A stretch of 64,000 nt of DNA from Cryptomeria japonica (Eukaryota > Streptophyta > Pinopsida > Cupressales > Cupressaceae): NCBI RefSeq assembly GCF_030272615.1, contig NC_081412.1, positions 345,087,870-345,151,869 on the forward strand, in the 5' to 3' direction. The position numbers and the translations under genes are program-made. Under the pieces are notes generated by a model. The model saw nothing but the letters and a program-made list of their open reading frames with translations, did not search any database and was not told the DNA's origin. Positions 43,590 through 54,650 of the stretch are shown here, piece by piece; within the stretch, counting starts at the first letter, position 1, and the number at the start of each line of letters is the position of its first letter.

Positions 43590-44261
43590 TTTAAACTATC
43601 AAAATGTGTAAACTAAGATTAATTTAATCACACACAAGAGATGAGTTTTACACAAATGGAAATTTGGACTAAGATATTACTAAGATTAATTTTAATTGCA
43701 CACATGAGTTGAGTTTTATACAAATGGAAAATTGGATTAAGATATTTGAATTTTGATTGCATAGAATAAATACATTAACAATACTAAATATGTGAGGAAT
43801 CTAGTACAAGACATGAAAATATGCAAAAATACTAGAAAGGGTAGAAATATAGAACTTTCGATGGGAAAATAGGATTGGGTAAAATTGTGACTTAGGATGA
43901 TGTTGTCGTTGCTCAAGAGTCTATATGGTTGAAAAAATATCTAGTGAAAACCAAGGCAATAAAATACAAAATAATTGAAATGACAAAGGAAAGCAAGGGA
44001 TACAAAACAATTAAATCACGTGTTGAATCTAAAGAAAAATTTCACAAATCTTGTGTTTGAGATAAGTGAAAGGGGGAGACTACATAGGATATTTCCAAAG
44101 TGGCCAATCTCCTATTTTGGTATTTTAACCTCAATGAGAAGTCAATAGAAGAATAAATTGCATGCAAGTTTAACTTATTGCGTCTAGAATTAAGAGTAGT
44201 AATAAAAATGACAATAGGAATTGTTATATGCGTGTCTTCTATTGTTATGTATGGAAGAGAA
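43590..44261. repeat. Dispersed repeat S, copy 2
   Basis: Matches 20440-21240 in order, including ATTAATTTAATCACACA, AATACATTAACAATACTAAATATGTG and GTCTAGAATTAAGAGTAGTAA. Confidence 0.65.
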
Positions 44262-44334
44262 TGAGAAGAGTACAAGCAAAAAAAAATGTTCAAGATCTTC
44301 CAAATCCAATTTGAAATTAAGAATCATGATTGTT
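44262..44334. repeat. Repeat R1 copy 2, left part
   Basis: Ends in AGAATCATGATTGTT and resumes at 46607 after a LINE-derived insertion. Confidence 0.65.
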
Positions 44335-44470
44335 TTTTATTATGGCAAAAATAGGTTTTGAAGGGACCTAAAACACTTTACATTATAAATGTTCCATGAA
44401 GTCTCAACCAGCAGTTAAGCCAACAAAAAAGACCCATAACAGATATAATCCATAGAATAACAAAAGGGGC

Positions 44471-46020
44471 TTAGACCAAAGAAAGCAAAAAGATAACACA
44501 AAATAAAGGAAAACCAACACAGAAGCAACCGAGAGCCAACCGTAATCCAACAATTTCAAAATTAGCTTCCACATCCACAACATTCTTCAATTGAAATTGA
44601 TCTTCAAAGCTACTAATCATATTTTTAAGGTTCTCCACTATGGAACCAAGCACCCCACGACTAGTCTTAATAACATTCTTGTCAGATTCCTTTATTTTTG
44701 CATTTTCATTTTCTAGAGCTTCCATCCTAGCTTCATAGCCTCATTTGAAATTGTCAAAGGTCTCCATAGTGGATTTGACGCTTTCAATCACAGAGGCATT
44801 CTCCTTCTCAGATCTAGGGTAACCTCATCCAACACCTGCCCTTTATCCATCTGCTTAACCTTATCTTTAACAATTTCTAGATTGCTTCTATCAACTCTTT
44901 GTTTAAGCTGAATCTCCTTAATTTCATGGAAGACCCACTTGAAAATTCTGAAATTGTCCATGACCCCATCTCTGGCAAGAGAAAGAACATCAATGATAGA
45001 CTCCTTCTCAAAGGACAACAATTACAAATTAGGATCAAGAGAAGATGGGAAGGGTCGTCTATTTTCAAAGTTCTGAGCAGGATGAGACTCACTAGAATCA
45101 GGGGGAAGGGCTATTACCCTGGCTACACGGTTTACCAGTTGAGGCACCAACATTAGCAGAGGGAGGGGTGCATGAGGTGTGAGGGTTTTTAATTTTAGGG
45201 CTTTTACCACCACAAAGTTTCCCTTTATTATTTGCTGACGAGGGGATAAATTCCTCATCCTCAAACTCAGTATTAAAATCATTCTCCAAAGACTGCGAGT
45301 CCTCCGTCTCAGAATTGACCTCATGGATGGAGGCAACCAAAAGCAACATAGTTTTCACATGATTAGAAATTAGAAGGATGAGGCCTTTATGTAAAATATG
45401 GTTTTTCATAGGATCCTTTAAATGATTAGAAATGCTTGCATTAAGGGATTTCACAAGAAAAAATGGAAAATAGATTTGAACCTTGTGCTGGAATTGATTA
45501 AGAAGAGCAAAATGGTAGGCAAAGGTATGGGTATACCTTCCATCAAGAGTCACATACTCCATGATCACCTTCAGAACAACTCTCTAGATAGACTTTATCT
45601 TCAAAATATTGTAACTAGTTGTTCCATCTCTCACTAAGTTTCTCTTCTCCATCTCCTTTTTAGGGAAGAGTTTAACCGCTTCCTCAGAAAATTTCCTCTT
45701 TAAAAAATTTAGCTCCTTCAGTAGAAAGACCAGTCACCTCATCAATGAGGTCCTCTTTAACAGTAATTTCTCTACCAAATAGTTTGACATAATCCTTATT
45801 TTAATTTTTGACAAAATCCTTAGTGACCCTGGATTTTACCCCATGCAGCTTCTCGGTGTAGACGGTGAAACCGCCTTTCTCCAGTATCCTCCAAATAGTT
45901 TGATTGTTTCTTATAACAGTTCAATTCATGGGCTCCACCCTTTTCAAATCTCTCCCCATTTTACCCCACCTATATCCCACAAACAGTTTGCAAATTATCC
46001 GATCACCACAATTCTTCAAA
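44471..46020 (-). pseudogene. Orf-X-like protein in L1b
   Basis: Read on the minus strand through several stops and frameshifts: TIWRILEKGGFTVYTEKLHG near 45870, KDYVKLFGREITVKEDLIDE near 45750, then (ORF 45098-45568) VTLDGRYTHTFAYHFALLNQ and FPFFLVKSLN. An acidic stretch (ENDFNTEFEDEEFI) and a coiled-coil-like tail (45021-44471, e.g. EALENENAKIKESDKNVIK) follow. A G-x-x-I-x-V-x-x-x-x-I-D-x-V-x-x-L motif and then an aromatic-rich helix come in the same order as in Orf-X at 15490-18664. Plant genomes hold many such transposon-type proteins of unknown function; the exact family cannot be named from sequence alone. Confidence 0.55.
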
Positions 46021-46192
46021 CATGAACATGCAATGTGTTTGGATCTCAAATTCGCCCAGAAAATGTGCAGAAAGAATGCACTAGAATGGTAATAAATTAT
46101 GAAATCCCAGGAAGTATCATTTGCACGCCATGCACCATTACTTCTAATAATAAAAAATATGACAAGCATATTATAAATTATTTTTAACAACA

Positions 46193-46606
46193 TTATAATT
46201 TAATTTCAGGACTGGTGAGGTTATCCTGCCATATTAACCCCCTCATGTCGTCATTCAATTTGTCCCCTTTTCTCCCCATTAACTTTTCATTGGCCTTAAT
46301 ACCTATGTTGGAAAAAGTGTCCTCCACCTTAGTGTTTTCTCTATAAGTGTGAGATATATAACACTGATCAAAGGATTGAATAATTGAAAGTGAAAGATTT
46401 ATCCAATTTACAATGTTCCATGAGGGACTTGAGACCTTTTTAAGGCATTTTATAACATTTTTAGAATCCCCTTCAATCCAAATCTTTGAAAAATTCATAT
46501 GTTTAGCAATCAAAAGTGTCTGGTAGGCTCCAATGGCTTCGACAATATGGTTGATCTAGGTACCCAAAGGGAGTGCCACAATTGCACTAGAACAATTCAT
46601 TTGTTT
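46193..46606 (-). pseudogene. RNase H-like domain of LINE ORF2
   Basis: On the minus strand AIVALPLG, then EAIGAYQTLLIAK, IWIEGDSKNVIKCL, and YISHTYRENTKVEDTFSNIG give the plant RNase H-like (RVT_3) pattern with the E-x-D-S-K motif and a late R-E-x-x-x-x-x-D. It is cut at 46606 by the insertion end and has a stop near 46558. Plant LINEs often carry this domain at the end of ORF2. Confidence 0.8.
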
Positions 46607-46962
46607 AGAATCATGATTGTTATTTTGTGTAATGGAATTAAGAAAGGGTAATTACAAGGTTGATAGAAGTTGTAAAAAAAATTCATACAAATATTTAGTT
46701 GATAGTACATCTAATAGGGCCATTGGAAAGTGGTTGTATGAGTGTACATGCATGAGACAAATATGTGGTTGCAGTGACATCTATGTGATTGCAAGTTTTT
46801 CCTAAAATGGACAAAATCCAAAAATATTAGAAAATGACCATAGGTCATAGAACATGCATAAAATTGTCTAAAAAACACAATAGAAGATATGACAAAAACA
46901 AACGAGAAATTTCGTGCTTGGAATAACCTAGGTGGTGTTAGAATATAGAGAAATTCAAAAGA
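46607..46962. repeat. Repeat R1 copy 2, right part
   Basis: TAGAATCATGATTGTTATTT through GTGATTGCAAGTTT, ATTAGAAAATGACC and AGAACATGCATAA, aligned with 47038-47340. Confidence 0.8.
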
Positions 46963-47440
46963 GAATACTGGAAGCAAAAAAATAAATTCATGTGGATTAA
47001 AACCAAAAGCATCGTTCAAATTCAATTATTTAAATTTCTTAATCATGATTACTATTTTGTGCAATGGAATCAAGAAATGGAAGTTACAAAGTTGAGAATT
47101 TTATATAGGATATTGTTATGTAAATAATTGGTTGGAAACCCATTTGATAGTGCCATGGGAAAGCAACTATACAAGTGTAAAAGCATGAGACAAATCTATG
47201 ACCGCAATGATGTCTATGTGACTACAAGTTTGCCTTTAAATGTATAAAATGCAAAAAAGAGAGTGACCTAGGTTACAAAAGATGCATGAACATATTTAAA
47301 ATATATAACGCAAGACAAAATAACACAAACATTAAACTTGACGCTTGGATTAGGAAAAAGGCTACAAAATGGGGAAAAACGTTGCCTATAAAATGCTACA
47401 AGAATCTATGCTAAAATATGTATAACTTGTAGAGTCAAAT
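46963..47440. repeat. Repeat R1 copy 3
   Basis: The only uninterrupted copy, directly next to copy 2, so R1 is tandem here. About 480 bp, no ORF with a domain. Confidence 0.8.
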
Positions 47441-49214
47441 GGCATCATTTTAATTACTTAATCCTATAGATAATTCTTTTTCTATTTATGAGACATACAT
47501 CATATTATAAGATAGAGAGTTATAAGTATATTCATAAATCTCCAATCTATGTAAGCACATATTCATTCGTAGAGAGGTAAGAAGAGAGTATGTATAAATC
47601 ATTCCATTATTTCCTTCACTAAATAAGGATTGATTATATTCTTTCCTTTACAAAGGGGTATGTGTAAACAACAAGATATAACATAGGTATGACAAACATG
47701 CATGGGTTCATTATCATATTCCACGAACAACACTTCGTTATCCCTACCACACATAATCACACAACTTAGAAAGAAGGTAAAGTGGACCAAAATACAATAA
47801 ACCTCATTCATGATGGATATACATATATGTGTTTACTTCCTAACTTTTCTAAGATTTAGAAAAACAACAAACAATCTATAGGAATAATTTCATTTTTCAA
47901 TCTATATTGTAAAGATAATGTTTTAAAATATGTGAAGTATTCACCCTTATAGGGAAGCATTCATTGTTTTAAAGTAGCCTAGGCAAGGGTCCAATAGAAG
48001 ATTACCTAAACCTAGAAGTGTAATCTCTCAAATAATTACACAAGCCAATTAAAGAAAAATATATTTTTAATTCACATTAATTTTGAAAGGCCAACATTTT
48101 CAAGGACTTACAAACATGCTTAAAGGATAAAATAAATGGTTACAAGCTCAAAATTAAGTCCTAACGATAGTTAGTGGCTTCAATGGAAGAACTATAGACT
48201 AAAAATATTCTGTATTTTCTATTATGTTCTTTGTCTCCTTTGTTGTAGCTCATTTCCCCTGTCTTGTTAAACAATTTACAATTTGTATTACACCGCATTG
48301 TCAAGCTATTTCATCTCTTTTATTTGATCTTGACTCCTTTGCATTCTTTCTTGGTTGCTAATGAAAAAAAATAACTATTAGAGAATAAAAATTAGCCAAC
48401 ATTGATAACTCTCCAATGCTAAGAGAGAGTTATCGACATCACAATTTGATAATCCGCAAAATAATATCACTAGTTGCCATGTTTAAGGAAGGTGAGAAAT
48501 CATTATAGGAGAAAATAAGTAGTAGCTTGATCGTAACAATTTGTTGACGTAGCGTTGGTAGTGTTAGAAAAGATAAATGCAAAACTCATTTAAGAAGAAA
48601 ATTGGTCACCAAATGGAGTAACAATTGTTGATATGTCTGTCACATGAGATCATTGTACATCTATTTGAGATTGATTATATTTCTGAAAGAAATGATAATT
48701 ATATAAACAAGTTGAAAACTTATAATTAATTTCTAAAGTCCTACAAAATGCTCAAACACTTTAGCAGCTTTCCAAACATTTATAGTAGAATCTAATGCAT
48801 CTATTGGAACAACACAAAATATGTATAAAATTGTTGCTGGCGTTTTTATACAATTGTGGTTAGGTATATGATCCAAGGAAAAGCTATAGCATTCTCATAA
48901 TAGCCTTTCAGATATAGATGCTTCGCGAAAAAATTCTAGATAAAACAACCAAAACTAAAGAAAAGTAACTATTTATTTGGGGAATTTTATTATAGTTTTT
49001 TTGATGACACTAGATCTCTCTTGGACCTCAATGCTCATGCATTATACATATTAAGTAAGTGAAACAAACCATAGTTTTTTCTCATTGTCATTTTTGTAAC
49101 CCTTTTATTGAAATTCCAAGTTTATCTCATCTAAGTTGCTTCTCTAGTTAATTTATTCCTCCATTCCTCCATTTCACCAAGTATATATTGTATTATTTTC
49201 CTCTTGTCTTCTTA
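47441..49214. other. AT-rich non-coding stretch
   Basis: No coding domain, RNA gene or supported repeat. Short ORFs here are not supported by any motif. Confidence 0.5.
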
Positions 49215-49219
49215 TTTAC

Positions 49220-49968
49220 TGGAGCAATCACCGATTAGGAGGGACCTCAAAGAGATCAATCCGGACCGGGGAAAAGAGTAAACATAACAGAAATAAGAGG
49301 CTATGATGGAGGCAATGCAGAACTAAATGAATTAGATCATGAAAATTGATTACACATAACCGGTAACATCAGGGTTACAAGTTTCGGCTCACTGGCCTGC
49401 TGCAAACATGCTTAAATCTATCTACTATATTCTATCTGATTTCCATCTGACTAACTTCTAATGCTCAATTATAATGATTTATACGATCCAAGGGGATCCG
49501 GTCGGCCCAAAAAGGGATCAAATACCGAAGAACAAGATCAAACGTGTAAAACCAATAGGTCAACCTCCACCAAAGAGATTCCTCTAGAAAATCCAAAGAA
49601 TGAAGTGTAGATCAAAGGGAAGGTCAACCACATGCTAAAGAACATTTTTAATCAATGCCCATGACTCCACAAGCTATGAAAGGGATCCGATAGATTCACC
49701 AATGCAAATAGGTCCAAACAGTTTTGGTGCCAGAAAACTGTCTCAGAATCCAAAATTGATAAGTTGCTGGAAAATGATCCAAATGCTCCATGGTTTAGGA
49801 ATGAGGAATATGATAATGTCCTGAAGAAAAATCCAACTCCACAAGATCCGGCGAGCCATTGCAAGAAAATGCAGAATGAAATGTTGAAACTGCAAAACAG
49901 AAAACAAACAGAAAATAAATATTTTGGTTGATGCAAGATTGCTAAGAACCGGGGATGCTCCTGCATTA
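49220..49968 (-). repeat. Gypsy-D 3' LTR
   Basis: About 749 bp, TGGAGCAATC to CTGCATTA. The usual terminal CA is not clear at this internal edge. Confidence 0.88.
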
Positions 49969-50029
49969 GACATCCGAGGTTATTGAAAAAAGTGAGTCAC
50001 TCACTTTGTCGGGGTCAGAGGAAAACCAA

Positions 50030-50300
50030 GGCAGCCTACCTCTTCCGAAGAAATCCAAGATGAATCTTCAACTGGTCTGTCTTTCCATTTTACAAGATAC
50101 TCCTTATACTGACTACTCTGGGTGCTACGCCCAAGCCTACTATCCAAAATAGCTTCAATCTGATCTGGCTCCTTCCGGGGTAACTATTTCTCCAAGTCTG
50201 CAATATTGTCCTCACTAAATTCTGGTTCATGATACTGATGTATATCTACAATGTTAAATATAGGTGAAATACTCAAACTATCTAGTAACTCCACTTCATA
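50030..50300 (-). pseudogene. Gypsy-D integrase C-terminus with chromodomain
   Basis: On the minus strand QIEAILDSRLGRSTQSSQYK, then EYLVKWKDRPVEDSSWISSEEV at about 50040-50160, is a chromodomain (the Y-L-V-K-W strand and the W of x-x-S-W). Chromodomains on gypsy integrases are thought to guide insertion to modified chromatin. One stop precedes the domain near 50180. Confidence 0.88.
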
Positions 50301-50639
50301 TGCATTTCCAGAATTGAACTTCCTCAAGATCTTACAAGGTCCAAACTTCCTCATCTACAAATTGTTATAGGTTCCAACTGGAAATATTTCTTTTCTCAGA
50401 TACACCATCACTTCATCGCCAACTTCAAATTCCTTATCTTCTCTTCTCATATGCTTTCTCCTTATACTTGTTTTTCATGTCCTCCAAATGCAGCTTAACC
50501 TGAATATGCAAGGCCTTCATGTGATCTGCAAATTCTTCTGGCTCTGCACTCCACTTGTCTTAATTACTGATATCTCTTAAATTTTAATATACCTCTAGGG
50601 TGTGCTCCGGTAACAGTCTCAAATGGTAATTTTTCGGTA

Positions 50640-51400
50640 CTCTTGTTCACTGAATTATTGTAGGCAAATTCTGCTTGTGCAAGAATCAAATCCCAACTTC
50701 TGGTCTTTTCTCCAACCAAGCATTTCAACAAATTTCCCAAGCTTCTTTTTACTACCTCTGTCTATCCATCGGTTTGTGGGCAAAAAGTAGAACTGAATTT
50801 CAAATCTGTCTTCATCCTCTTTCAAAGTGTTCTCCAAAAATAACCATCAAACTTAGTATCTCTATCTAAAACTGTGCTCTTAGGTAATCCATGCAATCTC
50901 ACCACTTCCTTGAAAAATAGGTTAGTTATATGCACTGCATCTGATGTCTTCTTACAAGGTATGAGATGAGCCATCTTCAAGAATCTATCCACTACCACAA
51001 ATATATAATCATTCCCTCTCTCTGTCTTAGACAATCCAAGTATGAAATCCATGCTTATATCCTCCCAAGGTCTTTTTGGTATTGTCAAAGGCTTATACAA
51101 TCCCACATTCTGACTACTGCCTTTTGCAATTTGACAAACTCTACAAATCTGCATGAATTTCCTAACATCCTTATGAGTCTGAGGCAAAAATTAATGCTCA
51201 CTCACTAACGCTATTGCCTTATCAACACCAAAGTGTCCGGATAATCCTCCACTATGCTTCTCCTTTATTAGATTCTCCCTTATAGAACTCTTAGGTATAC
51301 ACAACTGAACTCCTTTGAATAACATCCCATCCTGAATGAAGTAATCCAACAACTTGTTTCTATCTTACCATAACCAGTTCTCTACATGCTTTCCAAGGTT
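50640..51400 (-). pseudogene. Gypsy-D integrase
   Basis: KEKHSGGLSGHFGVDKA, then CRVCQIAKG (zinc-binding HHCC, one stop inside) near 51110-51260. The core in ORF 50822-51187 has SMDFILGL (first Asp) and VLDRDTKF (second Asp). The part with the catalytic Glu follows after a frameshift near 50820 (..SSTFCPQTDG..), with a stop close to the Glu. Confidence 0.9.
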
Positions 51401-51614
51401 CTGCAAAATCCAAGTCATCATCATACAAGGTCTTCAACTCCTAAAATCCTAATAATGTCATTGTCATCTTTGTCAACAAATTCCTCCTTCTACTTAATGC
51501 ATCAACAACTTTGTTAGATTTCCCACTTCAATGCTTCAACACAAAGGTATAACTCTACAAAAATTCTACCCATCTCATATGTCTCTGATTCAACTTACTT
51601 TGACTGTTAAAATA

Positions 51615-51962
51615 CTATAAGGCTTGATGATCGATATATAACACAAACTCCTTAGGCAACAGGTAATGTCTCCATTTCTTCAAGGCTTGAACTATGGTAT
51701 AAAATTCCTGATCATACATTGAATATCTCCTCCTGACATCATTCAACTTCTCACTAAAGTAAGATGTTGCTCTCCCTTCCTGACTCAATACAACTCCAAT
51801 TGCAGTTCCACTTCCATCACAATCTACGGGAAACACTTTTTTGAAATCCGATAAAGCTAACATAGGCTGCTCAGTCACTTTCTGCTTCAGTAGTTTAAAA
51901 CTTTTGTTTACTCTGGTTGTCCACTCGAATTCCTTCCTATCTCCCCTCATTGTCCTAGCCAT
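51615..51962 (-). pseudogene. Gypsy-D RNase H
   Basis: FPVDCDGSGTAIGVVLSQEG holds the first catalytic Asp, YSMYDQEFYTIVQALKKWRH the Glu, and FVLYIDHQAL the next Asp. The domain starts after the RT thumb-like FNSVCNPMARTMRG region and is cut by a stop near 51612. Confidence 0.9.
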
Positions 51963-52058
51963 AGGGTTACAAACTGAATTGAAATTTCTAATGAACTTCC
52001 TATAGAAACTAGCTAATCCATGAATTGATCTTACCTCTCCAATGCTTTCCGATGTAGG

Positions 52059-52993
52059 TCATTCAATAATTGCTTTTACTTTCTCAAAACCCATCTTCAA
52101 ACCATCCACATATATCACAAATCCCAAATAGACTAACTCTTCCTTCATGAAAGTACACTTCTTAAGATTTATCAACAACTTTTCTTCTCTCAACCTTTGC
52201 AAAACTTGTTTTAAATGCAACAAATGCTCCTCTTTTGTCTTACTAAAAATTAGAATGTCATCCAAATATACAATAACTTACCCAAGAATTTCTTTAATAC
52301 CTCATTCATAAACCTCATGAAAGTACTAGGTGCATTAGTCAACCCAAAAGGCATCACCAACCATTCATACAATCCTTCATTTGTCTTGAACGTTGTCTTC
52401 CACTCATCTCCTTCTCTGATTCTGATATGATGATATCGACTCTTCAAGTCTATCTTTGTGTAGTATTTGGCTCCACTCATATAGTTCATTATGTCATCCA
52501 TCCTAGGTAAAGGAAACCAGTACTTCACCGTGATCTTGTTTATTTCTCTGGAATCGGTACACATCCTCCATTCTCCATTCTCCTTAGGTGCTAATACTGT
52601 TGGTACTGCACAAGGACGCATACTTTCTCTGATCAAACCCTTCTTCAATAATTCCTGCACTTTTCTATTCAACTCTTCATTATCTGTCGGTGTCAACCGG
52701 TGTGCAACTTTGTTAGGAAAACTAGCTCCGAGAATCAGGTCCATGCAATGACTGAATATACTTCTCATAGGTAGTAATCCATCAGGCACATTATCTGAAA
52801 TGATGTATTTATAATCTGTCAATATTTGTTTTATCTCTTCTGATTGTTCTTCTTCATGCTTTGGATTCCCAGTCTTCTTTGGAACTAAGGCAAAACACAC
52901 ATTCTCATGTCTCATTCCATCTAGGAATTTCCTTCCATGCACTAAACAAATTCTAGCTTTTGTACAAACTTCACTCTTCAAGGGTTCCTCCAA
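52059..52993 (-). pseudogene. Gypsy-D reverse transcriptase
   Basis: Two ORFs, 52250-52993 and 52059-52265. The first has the linker, PCAVPTVLAPKENGEWRMCT, YYTKIDLKSRYHHIRI and LYEWLVMPFGLTNAPSTF. A single-base shift near 52275 moves the frame, and the catalytic VYLDDILIFS is then read correctly in the second. The domain is otherwise full length and its catalytic Asp residues are intact. Confidence 0.93.
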
Positions 52994-52999
52994 GGGTAA

Positions 53000-53470
53000 C
53001 TAGGTTTTTTTCATCCCATTTGCTACAATAGTGTATATGTTCTTTCTCCCGTCATGTATTGCCTGTCTATCAAACTGCCAAGGTCTACCCAACAAAAGGT
53101 GACAAATATCCATAGACATAATATCACATGACTTCATCATGATAATTCCCAATTTTTAATTTCACCAAACATTGCTCACTTACTAACATTTTATAATCAT
53201 CCTGAATCCATGCTATTTGAGAAGGCTTAGGGTGTTTCAATCTTTTCAACTTCAACTTATTCACCATTTCTTCTTAAAGAAGATTATCCAAACCACTATA
53301 AATAACAACTTTACAACACTTATCAGATACCTTACATATGGTCTTGACCAAATTTCTCCTCTGCAAGGGCTCCTCATCTTCTTTGGTATGATACAAATCT
53401 GTCCTCATCATCAACAATTCTCCATCTTTCGGTTTGTTAGCTGATGTAGTGGGGCTTTATTCTAGAAATC
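53000..53470 (-). pseudogene. Gypsy-D protease, catalytic Asp lost
   Basis: Near 53293-53320 the minus strand reads KVVIYSGLDN where VVIDSGSTDN is expected: Tyr (TAT) for the catalytic Asp (GAT), a single-base change. HLLLGRPWQFD at about 53070-53100 is the conserved second motif. At least one more stop follows the active site. Confidence 0.85.
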
Positions 53471-53494
53471 TTGTTCTCCCAGTTTTCTCTGTCT

Positions 53495-54482
53495 TCTTAC
53501 ATTTGAAAGCATGATGTCCTTCTCCTCCACATTTATAGCAAGTTCCTCTAAATACTCTCTTGTCTTCTATCATCTTTTCCAAAATTTTCATTCCAGTAGC
53601 CATCAGGTTTCCACCTCTGGTAGAAATTTTGGTCATCCTTCTGGTATGAATGACCTTCTTTACTTACTTCTTTGTCCTTGTTCTGATCCGTACGAGTTCC
53701 TCTTCCTCCGGTATATCCTCTTCCTCTTTTAAATATTCCTCCGGAAAACCTTCCACCTCTACCTCTCTGTCTCTGCTCATGTCTTTTGTTCAACTTCTCT
53801 TCTGCTTTCAAGGCATACTGGTATGCTTCTTCAACACTTTGCAACTTGATCAAACTGAGTTCATATTTTATAGGCTTTTGTAGTCCATTCAAATATCGTG
53901 TAACTTGTTCTACCTCATCATCGACATGTCTAGAACTGATATTCAACTTGTAGAATGCTTCGGTGTACTCCTTCACACTAGATTCCTTCTGCTTCTAGTT
54001 CTGCAACTCTCTCGGAACATATTTCCTTGATAATCAGCTGGCATAAACTTCGATTTTAACTTAGCTACCATCCGCTCCCATGATTTTATCTTTTCTTTAC
54101 CTCTTCTCTGTCTATCAACCTGCAAATGCTCCCACCAAAGAGATGCATGACCTTTGAACTGGGTACATGCATACTTCACTTTTCTTTCCTCTACAGTGTT
54201 CTCAAAATCAAAATACTTCTCCATCTTTGAGATCCAATCCATCAATTCATCTGAATCAAACTTTCCATCATACTTCGGTGGGGTAAAATGTGGCTTAGTG
54301 TTCACCCTACTCAAAACCCTCAAGAATATTTCTTCATCTGGATCGATCGCTGGTGGATTTGCTACTTGTTTTGCTGAAGCCTCTTCTTCCTCATCTTTTC
54401 TCACATCTTCAATATGTCGGCCTCTTCTCGTGGATGTCTCAACGGCTTCCAATCGGGCTACAATTCCTTGCAACATTTCCAT
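53495..54482 (-). pseudogene. Gypsy-D gag with zinc knuckle
   Basis: ORF 53973-54482 has MEMLQGIVARLEAVETSTRR and the gag core (DELMDWISKMEKYFDF, HASLWWEHLQ, KSKFMPADYQ). After a frameshift near 53980, ORF 53548-53976 continues (KEYTEAFYKLNI, YLNGLQKPIKYELSL), then Arg/Gly-rich repeats. CYKCGGEGHHAFKC, a CX2CX4HX4C knuckle, lies near 53500-53541. Same family as the gag of Gypsy-1. Confidence 0.92.
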
Positions 54483-54633
54483 GACAACAGGGCTTGCATT
54501 CCCACACGCTCCACCATTCCTATTTCCTCTTCACGCCATCTTCATGCCAGTCCTCTGCAGCTGTAGGTCGGATCCACAGTCCACCACCATACAAAAAAAT
54601 CTCAAGACAATACAATCTCTGAAAAAAAATCTC

Positions 54634-54645
54634 ACTCTGATACCA
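54634..54645 (-). other. Primer-binding site of Gypsy-D
   Basis: ACTCTGATACCA, 11 of 12 bases of the initiator-Met primer complement, 5 bases from the LTR. Confidence 0.85.
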
Positions 54646-54650
54646 ATTGG

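Larger units (their letters stand above)
44335..46606 (-). mobile_element. L1b: minus-strand LINE-derived insertion
   Basis: Flanked by a perfect 15-bp duplication AGAATCATGATTGTT (44320-44334 and 46607-46621). The left end is T-rich, the complement of AATAAAAAA, so the insertion reads on the minus strand. Its 3' end shares GTCCCTTCAAAACCTATTTT with L1a (one change in 20). Minus-strand content: RNase H-like domain (46193-46606), a gap, then an Orf-X-like ORF with a coiled coil (44471-46020). No endonuclease or RT is left, as in a 5'-truncated LINE. Confidence 0.75.

Noticed and set aside
49991-50003. GTGAGTCACTCAC near-palindrome next to the Gypsy-D 3' LTR
   Set aside because: A single short palindrome with no repeats or conserved partner; it could be chance.
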